The notes under the pieces: model-generated
Seen by the model: the letters and a program-made list of their open reading frames with translations, nothing else
Databases searched by the model: none
What the model was told of the DNA's origin: nothing
Origin: Ulva prolifera
Lineage: Eukaryota; Chlorophyta; Ulvophyceae; Ulvales; Ulvaceae
Length of the DNA stretch: 64,000 nucleotides
NCBI GenBank assembly: GCA_023078555.1
Contig: CM041196.1
Location: 3,100,001-3,164,000 of the forward strand
Direction: 5' to 3'
Shown here: positions 26,109 through 37,662 of the stretch, in pieces
Numbering within the stretch: the first letter of the stretch is position 1
Layout: every line of letters begins with the position of its first letter
Made by a program: the position numbers and the translations under genes

Positions 26109-27797
26109 ACACTCGCGACGCACATCCATGAGACACACATGCATGCGCAAAGCGGGCGCCGCCGTGCCACGGTGGCGCGGTGCCGCAAGCCGCGAATGGC
26201 GCCATTCTGCCCCTGCCGGCTCTCGCGCCCCGTGAGAGAAAATGCACGGTAGAGCGGCTCCATGGCAGACAGCTGTCCAGCGTATACATAAGAGGCGCGC
26301 GACCGGCTTAGGCGCAGGGCACGAGCCAGCTGCAGACCTGCACTCGCGCGCATACGTACACGCTCTCACGATCTGCGTGAGAGGTTCTTGAGACAACACA
26401 TGATCGACGTTCCGATGTACTCGACGGTCCACAGGCATGCACCGGACCCGATCGCGATGCGCATTTGCGCGCGCTCGCCAGATGTGCATGAGGAATCCTA
26501 TCCGGCCGCGCGGATCTCCTCCTGCGCGCGTCAACAGATCCGCGGCGGCCGCGCAGCTGCCGCAACATGCTGCCATCGACACAGGAGCCCGCGCAGTTGA
26601 GACCAACATGCGGTGCCCAGTGCATAAACAGCGGCGCACGGCCCCATCGCACCGCAGCCTGTAGACGTTTGACGGCTGATACTTACCTTCCCCCCGCTCG
26701 ACACGCACAGGCCTTGCGTCGAAGCTTAAGCCAGCAGCAGCACCTGCATAGAGTCGGTTACAGGTGCGTTGCTCATGGTCTTGAAATGGCATGGATATGT
26801 GCCGAACTGTTCTGATTCTGAAGATTACATTATGAGTGCTATCTAGCTAGCCCACCTGGACCCTCTGGATATCTGTAGAATTCTTAAATGGGTATCTGTA
26901 CGCTGCGCCTGTGTGTTACAAGGACAAAGCGAGCAAGGCAGGTGGCAACGCAGGTGGTGGCACCACGAGCAGCACGTGGGTTTGTTCTGTGCATGACAGT
27001 CCTGGACTTCTCAAGTGCTGATCATTCATTGGCATGGGCCCATGAGTTAACTGCATGCTTGCTATATATAGTGGTACCTCCATAGACCTGCAGGCGCATA
27101 TGGGGGCCCATGGGCCACTCACAGTTACAGTACAGATCAGCTCACATCTGGAGAGCAGATCAGAAAGGTACCAGAGGCTGGGGTAGCCTGACCCAAAGCA
27201 ACTTCACATCAATCAGGAGAAGTGTGCTACATGCTACAATAGTTGCTGGAAAGTTGGGTTTGCCATGGACGTTGGCTGGCTTTGATTCGCGTGTGTCAGG
27301 ACTCTGACAGTTGATTTGAACATGTGTCTTGAAAATGCATTCTGTTTTCGGATTCTGTTTCCACCAGACTGCGTCCTCAGTACCGTGTTGTCGCACACAC
27401 ACCAGCACACTAGCAGGTGACTGAACCGTGCAGTCTGAGCCTATCATGTGCCAGCAAGCAGTATGTCGAGCAGTACAGAAATGCATCGATGATGTGTTGC
27501 CGTCGTGCACGTGGACGTGGTCACTCCTGTCTGTGTACTCGATGAACCGGTATCTCTCGAGATATGCGCCGGTATCTCTCGAGATATGCAGCAGCTGCAT
27601 GAAAACATTCCGGACACTAGTTGAGCGCCGTGTCGCTGGCTGGGATGTAGGTGAATGACCGGCATCGATGTAGTGGGAACGGGTCCAGAAAATGTGTTTG
27701 ACGACTAGTTGTGTTAGTACGTGCTAATGCAGCTGCTGAAGACGAGCTAATGCAGTGGACAGTACTAGTGTTCTCGCCTTCACAGATCTGAAAGCTG
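26109..27797. other. Gene-poor interval
   Basis: Short GC-rich frames on both strands at 26.1-26.8 kb, none with a recognisable domain. A 22-bp unit containing the palindrome TATCTCTCGAGATA is repeated in tandem at 27547-27568 and 27569-27590. Confidence 0.5.
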
Positions 27798-27981
27798 GTA
27801 CTGCAGTTACTAGTAACTGCAGTACTGCAGCAAGAACTCGGGATCCCGACAAGCTGTCGGCGGTTAAACGACCGTCGGGGGTCCCGAAAAGCACCATTGG
27901 CGGCCGTCGGGCACGCCCGACGGCACTCCCCTGGCTTGTCGGGAAAACCGACGGCTCGGTTCGCTCGCCGTCGGTTTTTTT
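27798..27981. repeat. Cluster of perfect palindromes and GC-rich hairpins
   Basis: Four structures sit within 185 bases. A perfect 28-bp palindrome centred on ACTAGT occupies 27798-27825. An 11-bp inverted pair TCCCGACAAGC / GCTTGTCGGGA (27844-27854 and 27934-27944) encloses the stem-loop GCCGTCGGGC-AC-GCCCGACGGC (27903-27924). Finally AAAACCGACGGC / GCCGTCGGTTTT (27944-27955 and 27967-27978) forms a 12-bp stem ending in a run of seven T. The motif CCGACGG or its complement recurs throughout. Confidence 0.9.
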
Positions 27982-28265
27982 GCTCTTTTCCAAAAACAAT
28001 CGGGAAACCGATCGGGATGTAGAGCCCTGTGACGAGCGCGTGATGGGCACGTTGCTTGCGGAAGCTCGGCGACCGTACACACATCTGCGGACGTCCACTG
28101 CGTCAAACCAACGTCCTTTGTGCGTCACAAGGACGGAGCCGCGGAGAGCCTGATGATAGCACCGCCGCGGGGAAACGCACCAGCCCAGCAATGCCACCGC
28201 ATATGCATACCTTCCTGCGGCAAACCCGTCCGCGGCTCCCGCGGGCACGCGTGCACAGCAGGAAG

Positions 28266-28389
<124 letters not shown>

Positions 28390-28570
28390 CCCCTTCCCCC
28401 TCTGTTTCAGGAGGTCGCGGGTTCGATTCTGCGTGCGCTTTGGGGCATCGAAACGGCCCTGCGTGACCACCTCGCTTAGCACAGGAGGCGGCCCTGTCAG
28501 TTGCGTATGGTCGTCTGAGGGGGGTTTCCAGGTGGTTTACCCTTCGGCATATGGTTTACCCCTTTGGCAT

Positions 28571-28642
28571 ACCCCGTAAATTCCGAGTCGTCAATGTCCA
28601 ATAGGATACGGCTCAGTCAATTCAGATTTACTTTTCTTTACC
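28571..28642 (+). repeat. Interspersed short repeat, copy C
   Basis: CCCCGTAAATTCCGAGTCG, TCAATGTCCAATAGGATACGG and CTCAGTCAATTCAGATTTAC, then pyrimidine-rich CTTTTCTTTACC. Very close to copy D at 31724. Confidence 0.8.
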
Positions 28643-29459
28643 TTGCATTCTGATGTAGTTGAAGTGTTGCGATTGCTCATGATTCGAATAACGAGTTATC
28701 GTGCACCAGCGAAATGCACCGAATCAGGCATCAACATCTTTGAGAATGGAGTTAGTGCATGCAGGCTTCCCAAGCAGACCCGTGGCGGCTCACGAATTAG
28801 AGCCTCGTTCCCAGAACCAAGCTCGTTTGGCACAGATGAGGTGCACCTCCTTCACGACCTGGCAGCAGTACCATGGTGCTGCAGTAGCCGTAGTCTGGCC
28901 TGCATGGCCCGGATCTGATTCGAAGCATCTGTGTTGAGTCCAAATGTGCTTGTGCCAATGTACACGTACAATCTAGCCTGCCCTTTCACAGCTATGTGTG
29001 CATGTTGCCTGGCCATTCCACACTCGAACAATCGGGAACATGGGAACACGGGAACAAGCGCCGGCTAGCCTGAGGCTGCTGTGCTCAGCATGTTGATTTA
29101 ACGCCTTTCATTACCCCGCTTCAATTAATTGAAATTTATAAAAGAAATCAACTTTGTACCCATATCCTGTTTCAGGCGTGCCATTGCAACCTGTTGCATG
29201 GCTCAGCCATATGACGGAGCGCCAAAATACACCCGCAACCACATTTGATCAGGTGTCTCCACAGGTTGCTGCCCTTTCGCCTGCTAGAAGCCTGCATGTC
29301 GGCTCACGTCCCAACAGGTTTCTGCATTATTGCGCGCCAAATTTCACTGCAACCAATCATCTGTCGCAGTATGACTCGGCGGCGGCTGAAGCGCCCGCCC
29401 GCTTACAAACACGCATGGTCCCACAGCGCCTCACCTTGGATGGTCATTGAGGCCCAATT
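28643..29459. other. Region upstream of the cysteine-repeat gene
   Basis: No recognised gene. A frame at 29154-29450 (98 codons) has ordinary composition but no domain. AT-rich sequence with TTAATTAATTGAAATTTATAAAAG lies at about 29123-29147 and may be promoter-like; the cysteine-repeat ATG is about 310 bases downstream. Confidence 0.4.
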
Positions 29460-30734
29460 ATGTCCAGGCACTCCAACAGCGCACTCACCTGCGTGCTTAC
29501 TTGGCTAGCCGCATGCGCCGGCCTCCTGGCCGTGGCCACAGCGTCCTCCAGCGCCGCGTGCGGCGCCGCCGGGCAGCCCCCCTGCACCTCCGGGGACCCC
29601 TGCCAGGCTGGCACTGTGGAATTCAGCAATGTGTGCCGCCTGTGCGGCGAGGCGTCCCAGCCCGCGTGCACCGGCGCAGGGGTCGAGCCCTGCGACGCCG
29701 GCCTGCTGACAGCTGAAGTCGATGGCGTGTCCCTCTGCGTGCCTGTGCCGTGCGGCGAGGCCGGCCAACAGACCTGCCCCTCCGGCGAACCCTGCGTCAC
29801 CGGCACCACCGCCTTCAGCAGCTTCTGCCGCCTCTGCGGCGGCGCGTCGCAGCCGCCGTGTTCGTCCGGGGACCCTTGCGACGCCGGCTTCATGGCCTCC
29901 GGTGCCGGTGAGGAGGCGACATGCATGCCGACGCTGTGTGGCAGCGCCGGGCAGCCACCCTGTGAATCTGGAGAGATCTGCGAGGCCGGGACGTCTGTCT
30001 TCAGCAACGTCTGCCGCCTCTGCGGCGGCCCCTCTCAGCCGATCTGCAGTGAGGAAGAACCCTGCAGCGCCGGCCTGCAGAGCGTTGTGATTGATGGAGA
30101 CTCCTTCTGTCTGCCGGTGCCGTGCGGCGAGGCAGGTCAGTTCACGTGCCCCACCGGCGAGGCCTGCGTCGCCGGCACGTCGGTCTTTGGCAGCTTCTGC
30201 CGCCTCTGTGGCGGCCCCGCGCAGCCGATCTGCACCTCCGGGGACCCTTGCGATGCCGGCCTCGCCGCCGCACCGCAGAGCGACGCCGATGCCGAGCCGC
30301 TGTGCTTCCCGGGTGACGCGGCGTGTGGCGCCGCCGGGCAGCCGCCGTGTGCCACCGGAGGGGCCTGTGCGGCGGGCACGACCGAGTTTGACAACGTGTG
30401 CAGGCTGTGCGGGGAGGCGTCGCAGCCCGTGTGCACAGCCGGCAGCGCATGCACAGGGTCCCTCGTGAGCGTCGTTGTGGGTGGGGATGCGCTGTGTGCG
30501 CTGCTGCCGTGCGGCGAGGCGGGGCAGCAGACCTGCCCGACAGGGGCCCCGTGTGTGGAGGGCACGACTGTGTTCGAGACGTTCTGCCGCCTGTGCGGCG
30601 GGGTGTCGCAGCCGGTGTGCGATTCCGACGAGCCATGCGAGCCTGGGTTGTTGGAGGAGACGTCTGACGGCGTGGTCTTCTGCGTCGACGCTGATGACTT
30701 CGCTCCAAGCGGCGGCTATGGCCGCAAGTATTGA
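29460..30734 (+). CDS. Secreted cysteine-rich protein with six eight-cysteine repeats
   Basis: Single open exon of 424 residues. Residues 1-33 look like a signal peptide (basic start, then LTCVLTWLAACAGLLAVATA, cleavage near ASS/AAC). From residue 34 on there are six modules of about 62-67 residues. Each follows CGxAGQxxCxxGxxC, xxGTxxFxxxCRLCGxxSQ, PxCxxxxPCxxGL and a closing xLC, giving eight cysteines per module and apparently two half-modules each. Modules alternate: 1, 3 and 5 have GQPPC and SNVC/DNVC, while 2, 4 and 6 have GQxTCP and FxxFC, so the unit of duplication was an A+B pair. The tail is short and acidic, ending GGYGRKY. No introns, unlike its neighbours, and strongly GC-rich. 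Likely an extracellular or cell-wall protein; the function is unknown and I do not match it to a named family. Confidence 0.85.
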   Translation: MSRHSNSALTCVLTWLAACAGLLAVATASSSAACGAAGQPPCTSGDPCQAGTVEFSNVCRLCGEASQPACTGAGVEPCDAGLLTAEVDGVSLCVPVPCGEAGQQTCPSGEPCVTGTTAFSSFCRLCGGASQPPCSSGDPCDAGFMASGAGEEATCMPTLCGSAGQPPCESGEICEAGTSVFSNVCRLCGGPSQPICSEEEPCSAGLQSVVIDGDSFCLPVPCGEAGQFTCPTGEACVAGTSVFGSFCRLCGGPAQPICTSGDPCDAGLAAAPQSDADAEPLCFPGDAACGAAGQPPCATGGACAAGTTEFDNVCRLCGEASQPVCTAGSACTGSLVSVVVGGDALCALLPCGEAGQQTCPTGAPCVEGTTVFETFCRLCGGVSQPVCDSDEPCEPGLLEETSDGVVFCVDADDFAPSGGYGRKY

Positions 30735-32744
30735 TTTGATGCAGAGAGGATGGGCTGTGAGATTGTGGCGTGTTGATGCGCATGCACAGTGGCGACATTT
30801 TTGCATGGCGACCGGGTTCCCTGGCGCGGCTTCAAGGTTGCCACACTGCTGCAATTATTTTTGGTTGAAAGAGCACATTGCAAGGCAGCTTGTAACATCG
30901 ATGCTTTGGTCGTGTGCATTTAAGAAGAGACAGCGGACCGTGATATCGTCTCAGTGGTGACCTGGATTGGTGACAGCTGTGGTGATTGTCAAGCAGACTC
31001 GCTGCATCTTGGCATCATCACGATCGAAACGTCAGATATTGGAGCAGAGCCGTGTGCAGTAATGCAAGACTCGTTCATGTTGAGCATCTGATAGGCCACA
31101 CTTGCATGGGAACATGGCAGAGGGCCATGTGTTGTTCTTCGGGTAATCTCAGCAAGCAACGTGCTTGATGCTACCTGCCACAGCACTTCATCATGGCTTA
31201 TTGCAACATCTGAAGTCAGGAACATCACCTGATCACTGCCCAACGCTCTGCGCACTGTGCTGACCATTTAATGGTGTCAGACTGTTGGCTGTGTACCAGT
31301 GTTCTCACGCCGTCACACACCCAACCTCGTCCCTACACCGCTCTGGCTGTCTCAGTGTCCCCATGCACATCACAGCAGCCGTAGCTGTCCCCAAATTCCC
31401 TTTAAGATGCAACAGCACAAGCAAGAATGGGGCAATGCAGTGATATGACTGCTATACCACTATCTTGACACCTCACAACGTGCAAGTACCCGGTGGTCAC
31501 TCAGCCACATCACTGGACTGACACACAGCCCGATCATAGGCCAGGTCGGACTTCCCCCGGCCCATGACGTGAGACATGCACTGTCTCAACATCCCCTTGT
31601 CTCACGAAACGCACTGTCACAATGAACCCTTTTGTGCGTACTTCTCTCTTGCTGTCCCACCATGTCGCTGCTTCACTCAGGCCGCAGGCCGATTGAGCGG
31701 AACTTACAAGTCTTCAGCATATTTGGTCCCGTGAATTCGGAGTTGTCAATGTCCAATAGGATACGGCTCAGTAAATTCAGATTTACTTTACTTTACTCAG
31801 GTGTCCTCATCCTTCTGTATGCACTGCCACACCGCCATTCGACGCTACCTGCTCTTTGCACAGTACTCTACACCTGCAACAGCCTGCCAGGCATGCCGAC
31901 ATCACATTCTGACAATCAACTGTACGCTAGGCCATGGGGCAGCGCCCTTCATCATTCGTTCACTTCCAGCCACCTGGCATGTGCGCAACAGCGTACGGCC
32001 GCCTGTGCTCCTGTTGCCTACCGGGACCCGGCAGCAGGCGGGCATACAACAGAGCATCCTGCAGTCGGTGGAGCTGTGGAGACCAGGCGATGTGTCGTGA
32101 CTAGGCCTACAGCCTCTTCCCACAGAGATATCCACCAAAGAATGCACCGTGAGGCGTCATCTGAATGACACACATATGGGAGCTGGGGTAGGTCCGCTGT
32201 AAGGCCACCTGGCTAGGCTTGCGTGCCGTTGTGGCGCATCGCCGGCGCCGAGTCCCGGCCCACTCCGCTGCCAGCCGCAATACAGCAACAGCAACTGGCT
32301 CAGTTGAACTGAAGCTGCGAGGTGCTCAGCAGGTGTCGTGCTGGGCAGAACGACCCGCTGCTGCAACCGCTTCAGACAGCACTTGGCCAAAGGAAATGTG
32401 CGGCCTCGGTGTGGTCACGCCTCAGCCTCACGGTCCGCACTTCCCTCCGGCGCGTATGTGCGGACCTCACCGACGTCCCAGGCACCGCCGACATGCCTCA
32501 GGCTGTCTGCACATGCATGTGCAGACAGCGCGAAACCCCGGCACGCCTGGCTGGAATGCGCTAGCTGGCGGCCTCCCGCCGAGCTCTGATGCCAGCTGCT
32601 CGAGAGAGGCAAGTGTGGTAGCTTCATCGATCAGTGTGGGCGACAGCCGCCACCTCCAACCTCGACTGAAAAGGGTGTGTATGGTGTTAATGCGCCTGGC
32701 GGCTGAGCGCAGGGGCCGGGGCTCAGGGCGGGGGCCGGGGGCAG
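30735..32744. other. Intergenic interval between convergent genes
   Basis: Two kilobases without a recognised gene. A 178-codon frame at 31632-32168 runs through repeat copy D and has no domain, so I do not call it. Minus-strand sequence just left of 32745 would be the 3' UTR of the carrier gene. Confidence 0.5.
31724..31799 (+). repeat. Interspersed short repeat, copy D
   Basis: GGTCCCGTGAATTCGGAGTT, GTCAATGTCCAATAGGATACGG and CTCAGTAAATTCAGATTTAC, followed by TTTACTTTACTCAG. The end of the copy itself reads like a pyrimidine tract plus CAG acceptor. Confidence 0.85.
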
Positions 32745-35282
32745 CTAGCGGAAGGAGAATTGGCGCTTCCAGATGTGGTCGCGGGGCTTGTCGAGGAGCT
32801 TCTTGCCGAGCAGGCGGTCCGAGCCGGCGCGCTCCGAGGCCGGCTTGAGCTGCGCCTTCCAGAACTCGAAGAGCGTGAAGAAGACAGCCGACATGAGCAC
32901 GTTCTGTGCCATGCGTGGCCCCTGCACAGCCGCAACAACCTCTGAGTTGGGCCTTCACCACGGTCAGCTGCACACGCCTGAAAGTGCAGGTGATTGATCG
33001 AGGTAGTCCGGTGGCATTGGCTGTGCCGGCTTCACAGCATGTCGGCCGAAATGTGCACGTGCGTAGAGCAGTCATGCAGGATGGCCGGTGCAGACTGCAA
33101 GACTGCTCTGTATGCAGTCAGCCAGCATACAGATAGAAGCTGGTTGTCATGACGGCATGCTTGTCCGCTCCTGCTTCAGGAGATATAGGAGCTGCTCTCA
33201 CGGCCTGCCTGATGCACTTCCAAATGCAGGATGCTCGCGCGAGCACACCGGACCGCGGCGCTGGCGAATGTGTAAGGTGAACGCAACGCAGATGCACGAT
33301 GATGTCGTTCCTATCTCACTCTGTTGTCTGCGCTGCGGAGCGCACCATGCCAGCCCAGAGCCCGGCGCGGTTGTGCGCACACAGATGCGTGAACGCGCGC
33401 CACGGCCCGGCCTCCCGCGCAGCCCGGTCGCCGCACTGCAGGTGCGTCTTGATGACATCGATCGGCATCGTCACGCTCGTCGCAAACGCGCCTGCCGCGC
33501 CGCCGAGCACGAGGTGCTGCCACGTCGGCAGCTTCCCGCCGCCGTCGCCGGCGCCGCGCTCCGAGGCGTGCCACTGCACCGCAGCCCGCAGCGCCTCGTA
33601 CATTCCGAACTGCAGCGCGATCTCCGGCACATCACGCGTGATCGTCGGCAGGAACCCAGAGTAGAAGCCGCGGAGGCCCTTGGTGCGGACGAGCTGCGGG
33701 ACGGCTTGTACGAGGTTAGGGTGGAGGTAGGCTTGGACGCGGTGGCGGAGGGTGTCTGTGGGGACGCGGACGAACGCAGACGAGACGGCGCCGACGGCCC
33801 CGGAGGCGAGGTGCTTCGCCCAGCTGTTCCACTCCTTCGCCTCCAGGTGTGCCTTCGTGCCTGCACACCTCAGACACCTCAGACACACTCGTGCTGGCGC
33901 GCCCTGATGCTGGCCATGGATTGCAACAATACAGACTGCTGTGTAGCCAGGCAGCTCGAAAGGGAGGCCATCACCCATGTGCAGCTGCTCCTTGAGACGA
34001 GGCGGCGTCAGACTTAACGTACAGCCGCCGCGGTCGAGCTCCACGCGTGGTTCATAAAGCACGTTGCACATGGGACGAGGCGGCACAGCATGCATTCAAC
34101 ACAGCCGAACACGTGCAAAGAATCCCACGCCGTGCACGACTGATGAAGCAGCCCCGCACGCTGCAGCGGCGCCATGCATGCGAGGGGCGGCGGCGCACGT
34201 TCGTAGGCGGCAAAGTAGACGAGCGCCACCGGGATGGTGCCGAGGAAGGAGGCCCCGACGCCACGGTATACATCGCGCACGCCGAAGGGCAGCAGGTTGC
34301 GGCAGCGCACGCGCAGGCCGGGCAGCGCAAACAGCGGCCGCCGCAGCCCCGCCGCGGCCTTCCACTGCTCCAGCCGCACGTTGTTCGGCCGTGACACCTG
34401 CACCCGGGCCCCCCGGAAGTGAGCTGCAAGGACAGGGTGAAAGACGCAGGGAGCGCTCCAGGCACCGCAGACAGCCGGACAGCGACATTCACGTTTGCGC
34501 CCATGTGCATGTATACTGCAGTGATGTAAAACTAGATCTGCATGCATGTGACAACCGGGCGGCTACAAGCATCCATCATGCATTCGACGGGGCGACATTA
34601 AGAATGTAGAGGGGTATGAGAGCTGCATGTGTTACAAGGACAAATTTGTCCTTGAGCCAGCAAGGCAGGTAGCACCGCGAGTGACAACCAGGGGAACCGC
34701 ACACCCACGCAACCAGCCACATGCGGCACACACCAACACACTCACGCATCGTCAGCACCCGCGCTGGCCACAGCCACACACCCACACACATACACTCAAG
34801 CCCCCCTACCCCACACCCACCATAAGAGCTGCATGTGTGCCACAGGGGTCCCTCGGAGTCACCCGGCGTACTTGACCTGGGCACCATGCATGAGCAGCAA
34901 CCGTGCCTGCAGCGACTTATGTAGTTGCGGCGTGTTGACGAGTCTCCTGCGAGCAGAGCGACTCGAGAGGACCACATGGCCGCACCGTGCTGTCGTACAA
35001 TTGCTAAGGCGCCTCAGCGGAACCCGGCGAACTTGGTTCCATCTGGGAGCTCCGGCGGCTGCCGCAATGCATGGTGTGCTGTATATCAGAAGTCGGCCGG
35101 GGAGCACATTCAATCGTATCTTCAGTGTCACCGGAGTCATATTCTGTGTTATGTACTCTGTGGAAAGGGGGGGCAGCGAGCGGGAGGGGGCGTACTTGCA
35201 GCCGCGTCTTGATGGTGTCTAAGGGGTGCACGATGCACTGTGCTGTCGTCCTGGCTAGCGTGCCTGCCACTGTGTGGCGCTT
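32745..35282 (-). CDS. Mitochondrial carrier family (SLC25-type) transporter
   Basis: The family has three repeats of two membrane helices and exchanges solutes across organelle inner membranes. Exons on the minus strand are 35282-35196, 34397-34199, 33860-33346 and 32921-32745 (TAG); all three joins are in phase. The three signature motifs are present: HPLDTIKTR (repeat 1), VPTDTLRHR (repeat 2, second acidic/Pro pattern altered) and MPIDVIKTH (repeat 3). Repeat-end motifs are DVYRGVGASFLG, GFYSGFLPTITRDVPEIALQF and GLWAGMGPRMAQN, the last completed across the final intron. The known part is about 325 residues. RDVPEIALQFGMYEALR and the motif order resemble S-adenosylmethionine-carrier relatives and plant plastid carriers, but substrate cannot be read safely. 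The first exon shown begins at a CTGCTGCAG acceptor, so a 5' exon with the start codon lies upstream, unidentified. Confidence 0.93.
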
Positions 35283-37662
35283 CTGCAGCAGCACGAGCCC
35301 TCAGTTTCGATGCTGTTCGTCGTGGCTCGCTGGAAGCTTTGCAAGGAGATTCTGTGGGGATCGTGGAGTATGCGAGGCCTGTTGGCTGTACAGGTGCGCA
35401 AGCGTGTGCCGATGTAGCCGAAGCAGCTTAAGGATCAGCTCAAGACACGGCAGCCACTTCGCGATCAAATATGGTCAGTCAAGATTGAAACTCGTCCAGG
35501 ATGTGACAGCAACGAGAATGTGTTGGCTTGCAAGACAGCTGTGTAGAGCCGCAGATCCTGACTTCGTATCCGGAGCTGTGTTCCGAAAGCCATGTGAAGT
35601 CAGCGGAAACAACCTAGATTGAACCATACAGGTCCAGACTACCATTGTGAGCGTCGATAGCATTCAACGTATCGGCAGTGAGGATTCCTGCTGTTACAGC
35701 TCGATGTACAGCCAACAACAACCTTTTAGCTCGTAGCGTACTGCGCTCGTGTTTCGAACGTGTGCATAGGACATCAGAAGGGGCAGGGTTGCACCTCGTC
35801 ATTCCATAAGCGAATAGATCTCCTGATTTTGTGTGATGCTCCAGGGACGTGCGCGAAGGCTAGCTGGATCGTTTGCGCGCTGCCACGCTGGGGCGGCACA
35901 AAGCACCGCCTGGAGCGCTCGGCAGCTCCTACTTCTTGCAAATTGGCATCAACTATTGATGGATGGAGGATTGCTTCTACCTGAGACATGGCGTTGACGT
36001 GCGGGCCCGGTGACTTGCAGCCCTGGTAGAAAAAGATTCCTTTCGATGGACTGCAGACGAGAGCTCCGATCGCTGGCAGGCTCTGCCTGAGCCTCACGCG
36101 CGTGAGAAATGCCTATCCATATCTAGTAAACTATCGAATCGGATGCACAGGTCGGTAGCAAGCGTAGCGTGTGAGCGGCGTTCACTATGGCAATGCCCTG
36201 AATTCATGTGCTGTCTCACTAGATGCCTCCATGCAGACGCCAATACCAGATGTGAGAACTGTAGTGTCGCCGGATAACTCACATATCATACACTGCCGAG
36301 CTCTCAAGGTTCGTGAAGTCCGCTCCGTGGTTGAAGAGGCTAATCACCGGTCACACAGGTACACATTGGAAATTCTGCAGTGTGGCGAGTGGTGTCGGTG
36401 GCAACTCCCGTGCCTGCCGCTTAACGAATGTCAACCCACGACTGCTGCCGGACTTCCGAATCTGCGATCTCCACAAGAGCCGTATTGAGGCTTCGGGTGA
36501 ACCCAGGCCCGCATTCTATGATGTGTGACTGCGTAGCAGCTTCGAGCTGTCCACAACGCTGCTCAGGCTGCTCACCGGTGATCGGGTACAACGATCACAG
36601 CGTGTGCCGCTTCGCACATCATCTCAAGATCGCAACAGCGCTGTTGAGCAGCCCTTGAGGGTTGCAGTGCTGGCGTATATCTGGCGCTGGCCTGCTTCCT
36701 GGGCCACGTAGTCTTCTCTGCCTCCCCATGGCAGTGCCATATGTCTCGACTTATCTATGCACATCTGCAGTTTGCAGTGCTTTGAATTTCAGCCCTCGTC
36801 ATAAATAATGATGGAGCGGCCAGGTGCACAGCCATGTATTACACGGCACACTGGATGTCGAACAGTGTTCATGCCGTGGTACCCACACAGTTTCACCGGC
36901 TTCGAATCCGCGCGCCATCTTGCTCAGATGAGGGTTGGAACTGACTTCTCGCGCTGCAGCATGCTGCAGTGGATTCTGCAAAGGATGAACACTGGTCAGC
37001 GTGTGGGCTTTTGTGCGCCGCGTTGGGAGGCCAGGCGCCCGTGCGAGCGTTGCCGCAGTGCTTAACGTACCGGTGCCGGTGCAACGACGGGATGTTGTCG
37101 CTAGTACACGCATTAGTGACTGACGACAGTGCAGTCTCGGAGATATGCAATGTAGGAATGTCGTCAACAGACAGAGTCGCCGCTTCAATTAGCCCTCAAG
37201 CGGCGTTGGGCTGGACATGAAGTAGTTCAAAGCTTCCGTGCTCTTTTTCGCCAAGTTAGCTGTGCGATTTCTCGCGCTTGCCTTCTCAGATCGTCCGGCC
37301 AAGCTGCGCTCTGCCGAGACGCTGAAGCCGAAGTTCAAAGAGTAGCTTCCATGCTCCGGCTAAACGTGCGCATCATGTATCGAATACGCTGTTGATCGAA
37401 TTGCGTGTGAATGCTGCGGCGTCTTTCACCTGCCGTGGGGAAAGCGCGACGGGGCATGTGGACACGGCACTAGACGCTTGCACCTGCTGATCTTGAGGAA
37501 ATACGGTAGGCCACGAAAATTTATTTCGCATCCTTTGGACTGGTGAGGCAAAACGCAGATGTGCAGGGGAATTCACCCGCGCCTTTCGTTTCTTCACTGC
37601 TTGCTTCGCTGTTTCAACGCGAATTACCGCAGTCGCTACCAAGATCAACGTGGCTTGCTGGC
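35283..37662. other. Interval with unlocated 5' exon(s) of the carrier gene
   Basis: No recognised family on either strand. The start of the carrier gene should lie in the left part on the minus strand. Plus-strand frames at 36171-36488 and 36808-37065 have no domains. The last few hundred bases may be the promoter of the exonuclease gene. Confidence 0.45.

Noticed and set aside
27944..27981. Stem plus T-run as a bacterial rho-independent terminator
   Set aside because: The shape fits, but the surroundings are eukaryotic nuclear DNA with no adjacent prokaryotic-type gene; I report it as a palindromic repeat instead.
28405..28450. GGTTCGATTCT, a tRNA B-box-like sequence, as a possible tRNA or SINE
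   Set aside because: No A box, acceptor stem or anticodon arm can be placed; upstream is only the CA microsatellite.
29505..30854. 449-codon minus-strand frame opposite the cysteine-repeat gene
   Set aside because: It is the mirror of a GC-rich coding exon; the plus-strand frame has a signal peptide and regular cysteine modules, whereas the minus frame is Ala/Arg/Gly-rich without motifs.
31632..32168. 178-codon plus-strand frame
   Set aside because: It runs straight through repeat copy D, has no domain and shows no exon-like composition.
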